DNA of 64,000 nucleotides from Pleodorina starrii (GCA_030267565.1 BRXU01000004.1:7022001-7086000), one strand, 5' to 3'; counted from the first letter of the stretch, positions 34,002 through 47,813 are shown. Numbers and translations are program-made. The notes: generated by a model from the sequence alone, not told the origin.

Positions 34002-36371
34002 GGGACGGAGGGCCATCGCCATCGCCTGGGGGGGTGGCGGGGAGTGGGGTTAGGGGGTTTAGGGGGCATCATCGCTCGCTCGCATGGGGCTCTGGAAGTC
34101 TGGATGGCTTGAGGGCTGAGAGTCCCGGCCGCGACGGGGGGCAGCGGGAGTTGGTTGGTACGGTAGTTAGGGCAGATGGTGACGGTTGCCTTGCTGCGGT
34201 GGCACTGCCGGTGGGGGTGGGGTGTGTGAGGGGGACGTCCACACGGGTGGAGGCGGTTGTGGAGTCGTGGGTCGGGGTGCCGTACTGCCGTTACGTTCTG
34301 TGTCGGGTTCGAAGGGGTGCAGTGCAGTGCAGTGCAGCGGTGGGGGTGAGCCTTTAGAAATATGGTGCGCGGAAGGAAGGAGGGGGGATTTACAAGGAAG
34401 GCGGGATATGCAAGGAAGGCGCGGGGAGGGGCAAATTGGGAGGTGGGGCGGCTGGAGGGTGGGGTAGGAGCAGCTAGCTTATGGGGGGGGTTAGGAATGG
34501 GCGAAACGGAACCATGGGTCGGCGAGTCGTCCGTGGACGGCAGGTGCGTGACATGTGAGCGGCAGAACAACGCAGCACGGAGTTGCTCAGCACAGCACAG
34601 CGCAGCGGGTTCTCTATGGTGTGTCTGTGACTTTGTATGGGCCGGGCGGGGGAACACCGGTAGGCCCGAGTCTCTCGCACTCGGGTGCTGTGTGCGTCGA
34701 ACCCGGTTCCAGTGCGGGTGAACGGGGGGCCGCAGGTGTGTACCGGTATCTGACTGGGGCTGCACTGACGCACTGACACGCTGGCTGGCTGACAGGCATC
34801 GGGTCCATCAAGGGCTCCAGAGGACCGGAGGCCCCGCCCCCGGCGGGGCTTTGGGCCATGGCAGCCTGGGGGGGGGCCGCGGGTCCGGAGGGGCCTTCTG
34901 CGTCCGTTCCCACCCACCGGTTGCGCACTGGCGGGTCTGCAGACGACCGACCGGTACCCGTCACCAGATCGCCACAGCCAGGCGACCTGGGCTGCGCACC
35001 TGCCGTCCAGCAGCAGCAGAGCGGGCTCGAGCGGAGCGGCAGTGGGTGAGAGGCGCGCAGCCGAGGAAGTGGGCAGGCGGGGCGGGGGATGCGCGAATGG
35101 AGGGCGGGACGGCGAGTGTTCGGGGACAGAGCCCCGACCGGCGGGCGGCGGAGAGGAGCGGAGAGTGAGTATTGAGGGGTGGTAGCAGTTCGTCACTGAA
35201 GCTCGAAGTGAATTTCTGCGGGTGTGCCGGACGGGATGGAGGTAGGCTGGGGGCGAAGGTCGCCTTCCCCTCTGGGGACCGCCCGGCTCGAGGGTTGGAG
35301 GGATGAGAGGAAACTGGAGCGGGGGCTCTGGAGGGGATGCCTGCCGGGCCACACGGATGGACCGCGGGCCCACACCGACTCCATCGGGAGGCAGCTGTTG
35401 GGTCGCCCAGTGGCGGGGACGTCTTCAGAGCGGCGGCGGCGACAGCACGAGTCGTCAGCAGCAACGAAGGATAAGGATATGTGTTACACGGATACGTGTT
35501 GATCGGGTGGAAGGAACAGTCGGGCGTCTGTGCAAGGAGCAGTCAGGGGTGCACCCCTGGCGCAGAGCGACGCGCGGCCGCGCGGATCTCGAGTCTCGAC
35601 GCGGCTGCGATAGGCGGCGCACGCACCTCGCGACGACGACCCGTGGGTCACCCACGTTTATAACCGCGTAATAAAAAGCCCTAGCGGCCTGTGACACAAC
35701 TTGTCGCCTCCGGAAGACGTAAGCCATCGCTTGTTCATAGGTACGCTGCGCGCACATCCGCAAACTCCCGACTTTGTTCTGCTGCCAAGGAATCTGCTCG
35801 CGAGGAGGCAGAGCTCGTACGGCAGCCTAAGACGCGGCGAATGTCGTACGTATCACGAGAACAGCCGACGAAAGTTTTCATCGGCAATGGCGGAGATGGG
35901 CGGCTATTCCTGACCATGTTAGTGCCATGACTGGTCTGGTTCTCATCGACACCCCGCATTGAGAAGGACCAAGGGACCGAGCTCGCCATTCGCGGGCGCG
36001 GGCGCTCCCTCTCATCGCGCTCACAGCGCAAAAGACTCCGACTAGCTGCCTGGACCTTTTATCTAAACCGTTTTTATAGCAATCAGCGACAGTAGCTTCT
36101 GCTCCGAGGGGCCACGGCGGGGCCCTTCGCACACTTGCTCTCGAGTCTCGACCCCGCCGCCTCAGCCGTCAACCACTGCTGAGGCGCTCGCTCACATCCC
36201 CCACTCACAAGCCACTCTTCCACCAACTTTGCCTCTTGACTCTCAACGGCCGACCAATTAACCGGCCAATTTTCTGGGGAGACAACAACAGCTGCCGGTC
36301 TCGGACCCGCGGCAGCATCCTCCGCTTTGTATCTGCCACTCGGATTGTGAAGAAGCAGGGCCGCCTCGGAA
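34002..36371. other. Intergenic region between LEPA and the first H+-ATPase
   Basis: This contains the LEPA 3' UTR and the H+-ATPase promoter. No TGTAA was found for LEPA, so its signal may be a variant. GCAGT repeats occur near 34318-34336 and an AT-rich TTTTTATAGC near 36069. No gene is supported; the long reading frames here look like GC-rich chance frames. Confidence 0.5.
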
Positions 36372-39300
36372 ATGTCAGACACGCAAGATCGAGGCACCGC
36401 GGCGCCGGCGGACACAGCGGCAGCCCAGGCCGCCGGCCGAAACGAGCAGCGCGCTGGCGAGAATGTCCGGCCCGGTGTCGCTGCACCCGCCGGGATGGAG
36501 GAGCACGGCGGCGGCTATGGCGCGGGTGGCGACTTCGATAACGATAACGAGGGCGAAGATTCCGGCAAGCGGAAGGACTTTGTTCCGTCCGAAGGACTGA
36601 CCTCGCAAGGTGCGCCAGCAGGCCTCGATTTCACACCAGCCACAACTGTAGGATTAAATTTAAAAAAGTGTAAAAATATACAAGCAGAGCCAGCCGGTGC
36701 GCTAACTTCCGGAACGGCAGTATCCGCCGCGGAAGGGCCGCTTTCGACATGCGTGGCTGATGTCGGCGCGGCGAACTGTATCAGGCGGCGGGCTTTCCGT
36801 CGCGTACCGCCGCTTCCGCATCCGGCGCCGTCCGCCCCATCCTTTTGAATGAAACAAGTGCATATGGAAGGCATTCATAGCATTCCTCAACATATTGCCG
36901 CGCGGGCTGGGCCGGCTAAATGAATTTGCGGCTAGCAAGTGAACCCGCTCTTGTGCCGATCACGACGCGTCCGACGCGAAATCGGCCGCGGGGTCCACCA
37001 AATCCCCCCTCCGGGCAGTGACTTGTTTAGGGGCCGCTCTGTTCCCCGCTGGTGCCGGGAGCTGCAGTAACAGGCGGCTGTGTTTCCTGGCGCTCCTCCT
37101 CTCGAGTGGGCATCGAGAGGCTCCTCCCCGTGATCGCAGCGCCTTTGCCCCCTGCCCGCTTAAATCCTGCGCCACTGAAGCGGGATCCCGGCACCCGCGC
37201 TCTCACCTCCTTTCCTTTCCGGGAAGTTTTCTCCGCTTTCCATCACCACGCCGCCTCTCGGCCTCCTCGCGGCCCCCTCTCCTGCCACGCTTCCCTATCA
37301 CCCCTCCATGCCTCCCATCCCTGTCCCGTCTCCAGCCCCCTCCCCTGCCCCTCCATGTGCACCCCCTCTCACGCCGCCCCTCCCTGCCCCTTCCCCTTCC
37401 TTTCTCACCCACTCAGAGGCCCACGACTTGCTCCACAAGTGGGGTCGTAATGAGTTGGAGGAGAAGGTCACCCCCTCCTGGCTAATCTATCTTCGGCAGG
37501 TGCGCGCGCGCGTGTGAGTGTGTGTGTTTGGCGCATGCCGTACAACGGGCGTGCGGGCGCTCTGCCTGCTGGTTTGTTGGGTGCCCGGCGAGGTGAAACG
37601 CCCGTCTCGGTGACGATGGGGGTTCCTCAAGCGGGGCACAAACGGCCAAACGACCAAACGACCGAAAGGCCAAACGGCCAAGCGGACAAAATAGGCCGAG
37701 CGGCTTAAGAGGCCGTGAGAGGTCACGTGAGGCGAGGAGGCGGGTGCGCGGGTCTGTCAGCCGGTTGGCACCCCTCGTGCCGCCCTCGTCTACCGCCGCT
37801 TCCAGGTGCCGTGCCGGCGCTGGGGTCTCGAAGCCCCCCACCCAGCCTCTTGATTCTCGATTCTTAACGATTCTGGGCGCCGCTGTCTCGCGCACAACTG
37901 CTGACGCAATGCCGTACCTGCACCTACCATATCCCCGCCGTACGACAGCTCACCGCGCCCATGCCCATCATGATCTGGCTTGCCGCCATCATCGAGGCTG
38001 CCATTGAGAACTGGGCCGACATGGGCATTCTGTTGGGAATACAGTTCGTCAACGCCACACTGGGATGGTGGGTAGTTGGTGGTTGGGGCGGTTGGTGGTT
38101 GGGTGGTGGGGGCGGATCCTCGAGGGTTTGGGGAATTGCATGAACCGAAGGCAGTCGAGGCGCGTTGGAGAGGTGATGTGGGTCGGGGGCAGAAGATGGG
38201 GGGGGGAAGGCCGCCGGAAAGGCCGAGGCTCGCAGCGCTGGAGATTCGTGCCGGCCCCACAGGCTGGCTGCCGGGGAACCTCCGTTGCAGCCACTCCCAC
38301 CCCCTCACCACAGCCCTTCTCCACACCCACGCCCAAACCCCCTACTCCCCCTTCGCTTTGTACCTCTTGTACAATAATCCCCAAAAAAAATCCTCCCTCC
38401 CCTGCCCTACATCCCGCACTTCCCAGGTACGAGACCACCAAGGCCGGCAACGCGGTTGCCGCCCTCAAGGCCTCCCTCAAGCCACAAGCCACCGCCAAAC
38501 GCGACGGCAAGTGGGTCACCCTGGATGCGGCGCTGCTGGTACCCGGTGACCTGGTGCTGCTGGGCAGTGGGGCCAGTGTGCCGGCCGACTGTGTGGTCAA
38601 CTCGGGGACCATCGATGTGGACCAGAGCGCGCTGACGGGCGAGTCGCTGCCGGTGACCATGAACGCGGGGGACAGTGCCAAGATGGGCTCCACGGTGGTG
38701 CGAGGAGAGACGGAGGCCACGGTGGAGGTGGGTGGGCGGGTGGGCGACTGGCTGGGTGGCTTGGAGACGTTAGGGTTCGTGGTGGGCTGGTGGTGGGTTT
38801 GCGGTTATGTGGGCGCGGGGACGGAAGGTGGAGGGGGCGGGCGGCGGGCCCCTCCCTTCCCCTTCCCACCCTCCCTCCCCCTCTGTAACCTCCTCCCTGC
38901 AGTTCACCGGCCGCAACACCTTTTTCGGCAAGACCGCCAACTTGCTTCAGCAGGGCGGCAACGAGATGGGCCACCTCCAGAAGATCTTGCTCACCATCAT
39001 GGCGGTCCTGGTGGTCACCTCCTTCGTGCTGTGCATCACCGCCTTCGGCTACCTGCTGGGCAAGCACACCGGCTTCCGCGAGGCCCTGAGTTTCACCGTG
39101 GTGCTGCTGGTTGCGTCCATCCCCATCGCCATCGAGATCGTGTGCACCACCACTCTGGCCCTGGGCTCTCGGCAGCTGAGTGCGCACGGCGCCATCGTGA
39201 CCCGTCTGGCGGCCATTGAGGACATGGCGGGCATGAACATGCTGTGCTCCGACAAGACCGGCACCCTCACACTCAACAAGATGGTCATCCAGGCAAGAGC

Positions 39301-42300
39301 GGGGGAGTGTGTATGTGTGTGTGTGTGTGAGGGCGCAGAAGAAGGGTGGCGGCTTTTCCTGGCATGCTCTTCCCTTCCCTTCGCCTCCCTTCCCGTGTAC
39401 GATACAGTGCAAACAACACCTTTACATATGTAGTGGCTGCCGCAGAGTAAAAAAAGAGAAATGCAGCTGTGTGCCACCTTGCCACCTCACCACACCTGCT
39501 CACCGCTCCTGACGACCTCACCCTTCCGATCCTTACCCGCGACTTTGCATCGCCTTCCCGTCTGTCTCCCCCCTTACCCCCTCCTCCCCCGCTCCCGTTC
39601 CTTACCGCCCCTCCCCCCTCCTCCCCGCTCCTCCTCTCACAGGACGAGTGCCCCACCTACCTGCCCGGTGTGGATCGGGACCAGGTGCTCACCACCGCCG
39701 CCCTGGCCGCCAAGTGGAGGGAGCCCCCCCGCGACGCACTGGACACTCTGGTGCTCGGTTCCGCTGACCTGACCCAACTGGACCGCTACCAGCAGATGGA
39801 ATACATGCCCTTCGACGCGCGCACCAAGCGGACCGAGTCGACCATCAAGGCACCCGACGGCCGCGTCTTCAAGGTACGGTATGCATCCGCGAACGCCAAT
39901 ACGGGATACCGTACCCGCGCGCGTCTCTGACCTCCCCCCTCCCGCACCTGCCCCTCCCTACTGAGCTGCTCCGCCCCCTACCGGCATCCACCCGGATGCC
40001 TCCCTTTCCCTCTTCCCCTTCCCCCCAGAGTGCACCACTCTTGACCGAGAACCTCCGCCTCCTCCTTCCCTCCGCTGCGGTGTCTTCTTCCTCACCCCCA
40101 CTCCCATCTCCCAACCCCCACCCCCAACCCCACCCCCCCGGCAGGTGACCAAGGGCGCCCCTCACGTCATCTTGGCGCTGCTGGACGCCTCCCAGTCCGA
40201 CATCATGGCAGCGGTGGAGGCCCACGTGAGGGCGCTGGGGCAGAGGGGCATCCGCGCCCTGGCCACCGCACGAACAGACACGGTGGACGGTGCGTGGGGT
40301 GGGGTGGGGACGTGGGGGGCGGTGCGGCACAAGGAACCTCAACAGGGCGGCTCAAGGGGTCACGAGGGCGCATTTTACGGGGTGAGGCGCCGCGACCTTA
40401 ATCAACCGCTTTACCATACCAGGAAGTTCACCAACCTCGACCTTGACCTCGACCGTGACCGTGACCGTGGCCTTGCCCGCAATTCCACTCCGCGTTGCAG
40501 TTCGTTAGGGTTGTAAATAACTCGCCGTGTGTGCATCCCACCCCCCCAAGGCCCCTGGCGCATGGTGGGTCTGCTGACCTTCCTGGACCCGCCCCGCCCC
40601 GACACGAAACGCACCATCGAGCGGGCGCTGGAGTTCGGAGTGGACGTCAAGATGATCACCGGAGACCACCTGCTCATTGCGAAGGTGTGTTATCCTTGGG
40701 TCGGTGAACCATGGCTCAGTGAACCACGAGTCGGTGGACCATGGGTTGGTGGATCTTGGGTCGGTGGAGCATGGAGAATGGGTTGGTGGAGCATGTGTCG
40801 TTGAACCATGGGTCGTTGAACAGGTCGGTGGCCCATGGGTCGGTGGTCCATGGGTCAGTGACCCCTGGGTCAGTGACCCGTGGGTCGGTGACCCATGGGT
40901 TGGTGGTACAGGGGTCGGTGGCCCAGGGGTGAGTCATCCATGGGTCAGTCACCCATGGGTCGGTCACCCATGGGTCGGTGGCCCATGGGTCGGCGGCCCA
41001 TGGGTCGGTGGCCCATGGGTTGGTCACGCATGGGTCGGTGACCCATGGGTCGGTGGCCCATGGGTCGGTCACCCATGGGTCGGATACCATGGGTCGGTGA
41101 CCCATGGGTTGAATGGCCCATGGGTTGGTCACCCATGGGTCGGTGGCCCATGGGTCGGTGGCCCATGGGTCGGTGGCCCATGTGTTGGTCACGCATGGGT
41201 CGGTGACCCATGGGTCGGTGACCCATGGGTCGGTGGCCCATGGGTCGGTGGCCCATAGCTCGGTGGCCCATGGGTCGGTGGCCCATGGGTTGGTCATGCA
41301 TGGGTCGGTGACCCATGATTCGGTCACCCATGGGTCGGTGGCCTATGGGTTGGTGGCCCATGAGTTGGTCATGCATGGCTCGGTGACCCATGGGTTGATG
41401 GCCCATGGGTCGGTCACCCATGGGTCGGTGGCCCATGGGTTGGGGGCCCATGGGTCGGGGGCCCATGGGTCGGTGGCCCATGTGTTGGTCACGCATGGGT
41501 CGGTGACCCATGGGTCGGTGGCCCATGGGTTGGTGGCCCATGGGTCGGTGGCCCATAGCTCGGTGGCCCATGGGTCGGTGGCCCATGGGTTGGTCATGCA
41601 TGGGTCGGTGACCCATGATTCGGTCACCCATGGGTCGGTGGCCTATGGGTTGGTGGCCCATGAGTTGGTCATGCATGGCTCGGTGACCCATGGGTTGATG
41701 GCCCATGGGTCGGTCACCCATGGGTCGGTGGCCCATGGGTTGGGGGCCCATGGGTCGGTGGCCCATGGGTCGGTGGCCCATGCGTTGGTCACGCATGGGT
41801 CGATGGCCCAGGGGTCGGGGGCCCATGGGTCGGTCACCCATGGGTCGGTGGCCCATGGGTCGGCGGCCCATGGGTCGGTGGCCCATGGGTTGGTCACGCA
41901 TGGGTCGGTGACCCATGGGTCGGGGGCCCATGGGTCGGTCACCCATGGGTCGGTGACCATGGGTCGGTGACCCATGGGTTGAATGGCCCATGGGTTGGTC
42001 ACCCATGGGTCGGTGGCCCATGGGTCGGTGGCCCATATGTTGGTCACGCATGGGTCGGTGACCCATGGGTCGGTGGCCCATGGGTCGATGGCCCATAGCT
42101 CGGTGGCCCATGGGTCGGTGGCCCATGGGTTGGTCATGCATGGGTCGGTGACCCATGATTCGGTCACCCATGGGTCGGTGGCCTATGGGTTGGTGGCCCA
42201 TGAGTTGGTCATGCATGGCTCGGTGACCCATGGGTTGATGGCCCATGGGTCGGTCACCCATGGGTCGGGGGCCCATGGGTTGGGGGCCCATAGGTCGGGG

Positions 42301-45300
42301 GCCCATGGGTCGGTGGCCCATGTGTTGGTCACACATGGGTCGGTGACCCATGGGTCGGTGGCCCATGGGTTGGTGACCCATGGGTCGGTGACCATGGATC
42401 GGTGACCCACGGGGCGGTCACCCATGGGTCGGTGGCCCATGGGTTGGTCACGCATGGGTCGGTGACCCATGGGTCGGGGGCCCATGGGTCGGTCACCCAT
42501 GGGTCGGTGACCATGGCTCGGTGACCCATGGGTTGAATGGCCCATGGGTCGGTCACCCATGGGTCGGTGGCCCATGGGTCGGTGGCCCATGGGTTGGGGG
42601 CCCATGGGTCGGGGGCCCATGGGTCGGTGGCCCATGTGTTGGTCACACATGGGTCGGTGACCCATGGGTCGGTGGCCCATGGGTTGGTGACCCATGAGTC
42701 GGTGACCATGGATCGGTGACCCACGGGGCGGTCACCCATGGGTCTGTGGCCTATGGGTCGGCGGCCCATGGGTCGGTGGCCCATGGGTTGGTCACGCATG
42801 GGTCGGTGACCCATGGGTCGGGGGCCCATGGGTCGGTCACCCATGGGTCGGTGACCATGGGTCGGTGACCCATGGGTTGAATGGCCCATGGGTTGGTCAC
42901 CCATGGGTCGGTGGCCCATGGGTCGGTGGCCCATGTGTTGGTCACGCATGGGTCGGTGACCCATGGGTCGGTGGCCCATGGGTCGATGGCCCATAGCTCG
43001 GTGGCCCATGGGTCGGTGGCCCATGGGTTGGTCATGCATGGCTCGGTGACCCATGATTCGGTCACCCATGGGTCGGTGGCCTATGGGTTGGTGGCCCATG
43101 AGTTGGTCATGCATGGCTCGGTGACCCATGGGTTGATGGCCCATGGGTCGGTCACCCATGGGTCGGTGGCCCATGGGTCGGGGGCCCATGGGTCGGGGGC
43201 CCATGGGTCGGTGGCCCATGTGTTGGTCACGCATGGGTCGGTGGCCCATGGGTGGGTGGCCCATGGGTCGGTGGCCCATGCGTTGGTCACGCATGGGTCG
43301 ATGGCCCAGGGGTCGGGGGCCCATGGGTCGGTCACCCATGGGTCGGTCACCCATGGGGCGGTCACCCATGGGTCGGTGGCCCATGGGTGGGTGGCCCATG
43401 GGTCGGTGGCCCATGCGTTGGTCACGCACGGGTCGATGGCCCAGGGGTCGGGGGCCCATGGGTCGGTCACCCATGGGTCGGTCACCTATGGGTCGGTGGC
43501 CCATGGGTCGGTGGACCATGAGTCGGCCGGGCTTGGCTGGGGCCTGATTGCCCACTGCCGCGTGGTGCCGCACGTCTTCATTCCTTTCCCCTCTCCGCCT
43601 CGAAAACGTTGGCCTGGCCCTCCTACGCACTCACGCGCCCCTCTACCCACCCAACACCCAACACCCCACCCCCGCAGGAGACCTCCCGGGTATTGGGTCT
43701 GGGCACCAACATCCAGGAACCCGCCCACCTGCCCATGGTGGATGCGGAGGGGAAGGCCCCCAAGGATCTGGGCAAGAAGTACGGCAAAATCATTATGGAG
43801 GCCGATGGATTCGCGCAGGTGTGTGTGCGGGTGTGCAGCAAGGGAGAGGGCACGCGGGGCTTGGGGCGTGTAGGGCCTTAGGTCGTGTCGGGCGGTGGCG
43901 GCCCTCCTTGGGGGTAATCCTTGGGGGGGCTCTGCAGAGTGCGCGCGGACAAATAAAACAGCACGCTCCGCGTGAAATGATTTACCCCCCCCCCTCGCAC
44001 CCTGCCCTCCCCAACCGCCCTCCCTCGCCAACCGCAATTGCCCTCCGCTCCTTCTCCCCAGCCACCCGCCCCCTCCCCCTTCCGCCCTTCCATTTCCCCC
44101 GCCCTCCTCCGCCCTCCCACTTCCCCCGCCCTCCCACTGCCCCCGCCCGCCCCCGCCCCCGCAGGTGTACCCCGAGCACAAGTACCTGATCGTGGAGGCT
44201 CTGCGTCAGAACGGCTTCGCGGTGGGCATGACGGGCGATGGAGTCAACGACGCGCCCGCACTCAAGCGCGCCGACGTGGGTGTGGCGGTGCAGGGAGCCA
44301 CCGACGCGGCGCGCGCGGCGGCGGACATCGTGCTCACCCAGCCGGGACTCAGCACCATCATTGAGGCCATCATCGTGGCGAGGTCCATCTTCCAGCGAAT
44401 GCAGAACTTCATCAACTACCGTATCGCCGCCACGCTGCAGCTGCTCACGTTCTTCTTCATAGCGGTTCTCACCTTCCCGCCGTCAAAGTACATGCCCGCG
44501 GGTGCGTTATGCTTGTGTGTGTGCGTCTGTGCGTGTGTGTCTGTCTTTACGTGTGTGTGTGTGCGGGACGTTTGTGCGCCACGGGCCACACCATTATCAC
44601 AAGTCCGCATCTTTCAGAGCGACCACTTCGCTCCGGACCACTGTCCGCGTTGCGAGTACGGAATAACTGTGGGCTCAATGCACACGTTTGTGTGTGTGTG
44701 TGGTGGTGGTGGGGGCTGGGGATGAAGAGGCCCTGAAGGACGTGTAGGACGTGCACGGGGTGTGCTGCCCGGCGGTAATCGCAATGTGGCGATGTTGCAA
44801 CACCGTGTGTGGGTTTGCCCGGGCTAGTGGTATTCCTGGGGAGGGAGGGTGGGAGGGCGGGTGGGTGGGGGGGTTCGAAGGAGGAGGCTGTTGGTGAGGG
44901 CGATGGTGGCGCCGCTCCGTCGGGTCGTGCGGGAGACCTCCCTTGATGCACTTCAGCGTGCTGCCGTACATGTGGCCCCCGTTGTCGTACTCCGCAGGTC
45001 TCAACGAGGAGCCGTGGCCGTCGTACTTCCGTATGCCGGTACGTCATGTGTGTTGCTGTGGTGCAGAGGCGGGCGAAAAAGCAAGGCGCTTCGAAATCAG
45101 AAGTCGTTGGCGGCCGGCCAGGCATGAGGCCGTGGGTCCGTGGCTTGCGCGCCGCGTGGCCCTTTCTCGCCGCAACCCCCGTCCCCCCTCCTCTGTCACT
45201 CTTTCACCCCCGCCGCCCCCCAGGTTCTTATGCTGATGCTCATCACGCTGCTCAACGATGGCACCCTCATCTCCATCGGGTACGACAACGTTCAGCCCTC

Positions 45301-47813
45301 TCACATGCCCGAGAAGTGGAACCTGCCGGTGAGGAGAACATAAGGACGGCGGACTATACCGATTTCAAGGAAACTTGTTGACCGTTAGCATCCTAACGGC
45401 TCATCAACGATTTACGGAAAATGGGGCGTGGTGGGGCCGGCCCTGTTCGACACGGCCCTTAACCCCCCTCCAGTCCGATTTCTTCGCAGCTGGCCTCATC
45501 ATCACCATCATCATCATCACCACCGCCACCTTCAAACCCCGCCTCCCCCCTGTTTCTCGCGCCCCCGCCCCCCCGCCAAAGGCTCTGTTCACGACTTCCA
45601 TCGTGTTGGGTTTGGTGGCGTGTGGGTCGAGCCTGCTGCTGCTGTGGGCGGCTCTGGACAGCTGGAACCCGTCCGGCATCTTCCAAAAGTGGGGACTCGG
45701 CGGCATGCCGTACGGCAAGGTACGTGCGGTAACGCGAGTGCAGTGCCACTTTTGAGACACGGAAATCATTTGATGCACGAAAAGCTTGTCCGCTTGTCGT
45801 ACTCGATGACATGCTGAGGCGTTTGAAGTGCTGCCGCCCCGCTGGTCCGCGCTGCTCCGCTATCGGTATCTTCCTTAATGGCGTACAAGGAGTATCACAT
45901 ACACACACACACACACACAAGCCCGCTCTGCTTCCTGCCACCCCTGCGCCACTCCCTCCGCCTTCCACCCACCCACCCAGCCACCCAACCCACCAGGTCC
46001 CTCCCGAACCCGCCGTAACCCGCCATAACCCCAACCAACCAACTAACCAACCAACCAACCAACCGACCCTGGCAAACGGCCGCCCCGAAACCCACACACC
46101 AGATCACCACCATGATCTACCTCAAGGTCTCCGTCTCGGACTTCTTGACGCTCTTCTCCGCGCGCACCCACGACGGCTTCTTTTGGTCTGTCCGCCCGAG
46201 CCCCATCCTGCTGTGTGCGGCACTGGTGGCGCTGTCCCTGTCCACCGCACTGGCCACCGCGTGGCCCACGGGTCACCTGGACCACCAGCCCGTGGAGGGC
46301 CTGGCGTACGGCGACTACACGCTGATGCCGCTGTGGATCTGGATCTACTGCGTGTTTTGGTGGTTCGTACAGGACGCGCTCAAGGTGGCCGCCTATCGGG
46401 TCATGCGCAAGTGGGTGAAACCGCCAACTCGGCTGATGGAAGCTGATGGGAAGCTGAGAAGCTGATGGGAAGCTGAGAAGCTGATGGGAAAGCTGATGTG
46501 AAGCTGAGGGATGGCTGGCACTTGCGTTTTGTGCTCGCGTCTTGGGGCTTTGGGTTTGAGTTTGGGGCCCGAAATTCCCGCTTTGGTACACCTCGTGTGC
46601 TGCACGCCCTGCCCCCCCCCATTGTCCCGTATTGACATGACGCCGCGTATTGCCGTACCTGCCGTACCGGTTGTGTCGTACGACACAGGTACAACATCTG
46701 GCACATCAACACCCACCAGCTGGTCAACCTGCGCGAGGCGACCTCCCCCGAGGAGCCCGGCAGGCCGCTGGCAGCTGCCTCCGTGGGCCTTACGGAGACC
46801 AAGCTGCTGCAGCACCGCATCACAAATGCGGTCGGGGCGCTGGAGAGGGTATCGGGTGGGTGGGGGGTGGGTGGGGTGGGGGGGCAGGCGGGCGTGTGGT
46901 GGTTGGTAGTTGGTGGTTGGTGGCTGGTAGCCTGGATGGGGGGGTTTCGGGGTGCGAGGCAGGAAAGTGGTTGAAGTTGGCCCCGGGCGGTCCATTACGG
47001 TGGGGAGCCCGCACCCTTCCCCAAGTCCCACGCCTCCCCTCCTCCCCTCGCCTTTCCGCACCGCCCGCCTCCCAGCCCCGCCCGTTCATTTCGCTCCGCA
47101 CTCCCCACTCCGCACTCCCCACTCCGCACTCCCCACTCCGCACTCCCCACTCCGCAGGTCTGTCCCCCGGCCAGATCGCCCGCGTATCCCAGGGACTGGC
47201 GCTGGCCCGCACGAGCGCCATCGCCCGCCGCAGCCGCCCCAGCCGCCCCGCCACTCCAGGGGAGGCGCCAGTGGCGGGCGCGCCCACCGATCTGGAGGCG
47301 GGCGGTGCCGCTCTGCCACCCGAGGTGTACATCCAGGAAACGGCGGGCGCGCTGCGGGAGGCGGTGGAGGGCCTTACCCCGGAGGTACGGTAACCGCCGT
47401 ACGGCATTCGTGCAGTCCGACATCTTGTTCGGTTTTGCCGCTTACGAACGATGACACCACCCGAGCGCCCGAACCTTCCGGTCATCCAACGTTGCAGTTG
47501 CGGGTCCTTGCTGACCGACCCGACCCGGTGAATAGGAAAAACGACATACCGCAGCGGAGGGACGCGGGCTGGCACGATACCGACCCGGCGACTGGTGCCT
47601 GAATTCCGCTGCTTCCCCCCCTGCTCCCCCCTCCTCGTCTCATCTTCCCCCTTCCAGGTCCGCGCCGAGATCGAGCCTCTCCTGGTTCCGGTGGCCTCTG
47701 CGGCCCAGCATCTGGACACCGTCACGCGCGCCTTCGAGGGAGCCGACCGCGGGGCGCCAGCCGCCGCCGAGGCCGTACAGCACGGACCCCAGCTGCAGCG
47801 CGCCGTTCGTTAG
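36372..47813 (+). CDS. PMA: Plasma-membrane P3A-type H+-ATPase, copy 1
   Basis: It pumps H+ out of the cell using ATP through a phospho-aspartate. Exons: 36372-36609, 37417-37499, 37949-38067, 38427-38727, 38903-39292, 39643-39873, 40145-40289, 40551-40684, 43678-43818, 44165-44501, 44998-45038, 45224-45328, 45582-45719, 46103-46410, 46689-46855, 47158-47384 and 47658-47813 (1086 residues). Motifs: TGES (about 217), the M4 stretch [13 protein letters not shown], the phosphorylated Asp in CSDKTGTLT (about 364), [47 protein letters not shown] (about 617), and M6 [11 protein letters not shown], whose Asp (about 732) matches the proton-binding Asp684 of AHA2. The N-terminus is long, acidic and Gly-rich. 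The C-terminus lacks the plant 14-3-3 YTV end. The intron after exon 5 starts with GC, and the intron 40685-43677 is a minisatellite. Confidence 0.95.
40690..43520. repeat. 15-bp minisatellite filling an H+-ATPase intron
   Basis: Nearly the whole intron 40685-43677 consists of about 185-190 copies of a 15-bp unit, typically CCCATGGGTCGGTGG with T/C, G/A and indel variants. Units contain the palindrome ACCCATGGGT, so the two strands look alike. Blocks recur at larger scale: a stretch beginning GCCTATGGGTTGGTGG recurs at 41341, 41641, 42181 and near 43079. The unit length is a multiple of three, so several frames stay open on both strands. The frame continuing from exon 8 meets a stop near 40805. 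The flanking exons encode contiguous ATPase sequence, so the array is intronic. Confidence 0.97.
47094..47157. repeat. 14-bp tandem repeat ending in a splice acceptor
   Basis: Just over four copies of CTCCGCACTCCCCA run directly into the acceptor CTCCGCAG of exon 16 of H+-ATPase copy 1. The repeat unit supplies the polypyrimidine tract. Confidence 0.85.

Noticed and set aside
34474..35373. 299-codon minus-strand frame downstream of LEPA
   Set aside because: Arg/Pro/Ser-rich with no motif. GC-rich algal DNA gives many such frames.
40945..42381. 478-residue minus-strand frame of [12 protein letters not shown] repeats, and similar frames on both strands to 43630
   Set aside because: These frames exist only because the 15-bp repeat unit is a multiple of three. 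The flanking exons show that the region is an intron.
41100..43500. Regular short repeats that could be mistaken for a CRISPR array
   Set aside because: There are no unique spacers between units, the unit is 15 bp, and the setting is a eukaryotic nuclear gene.
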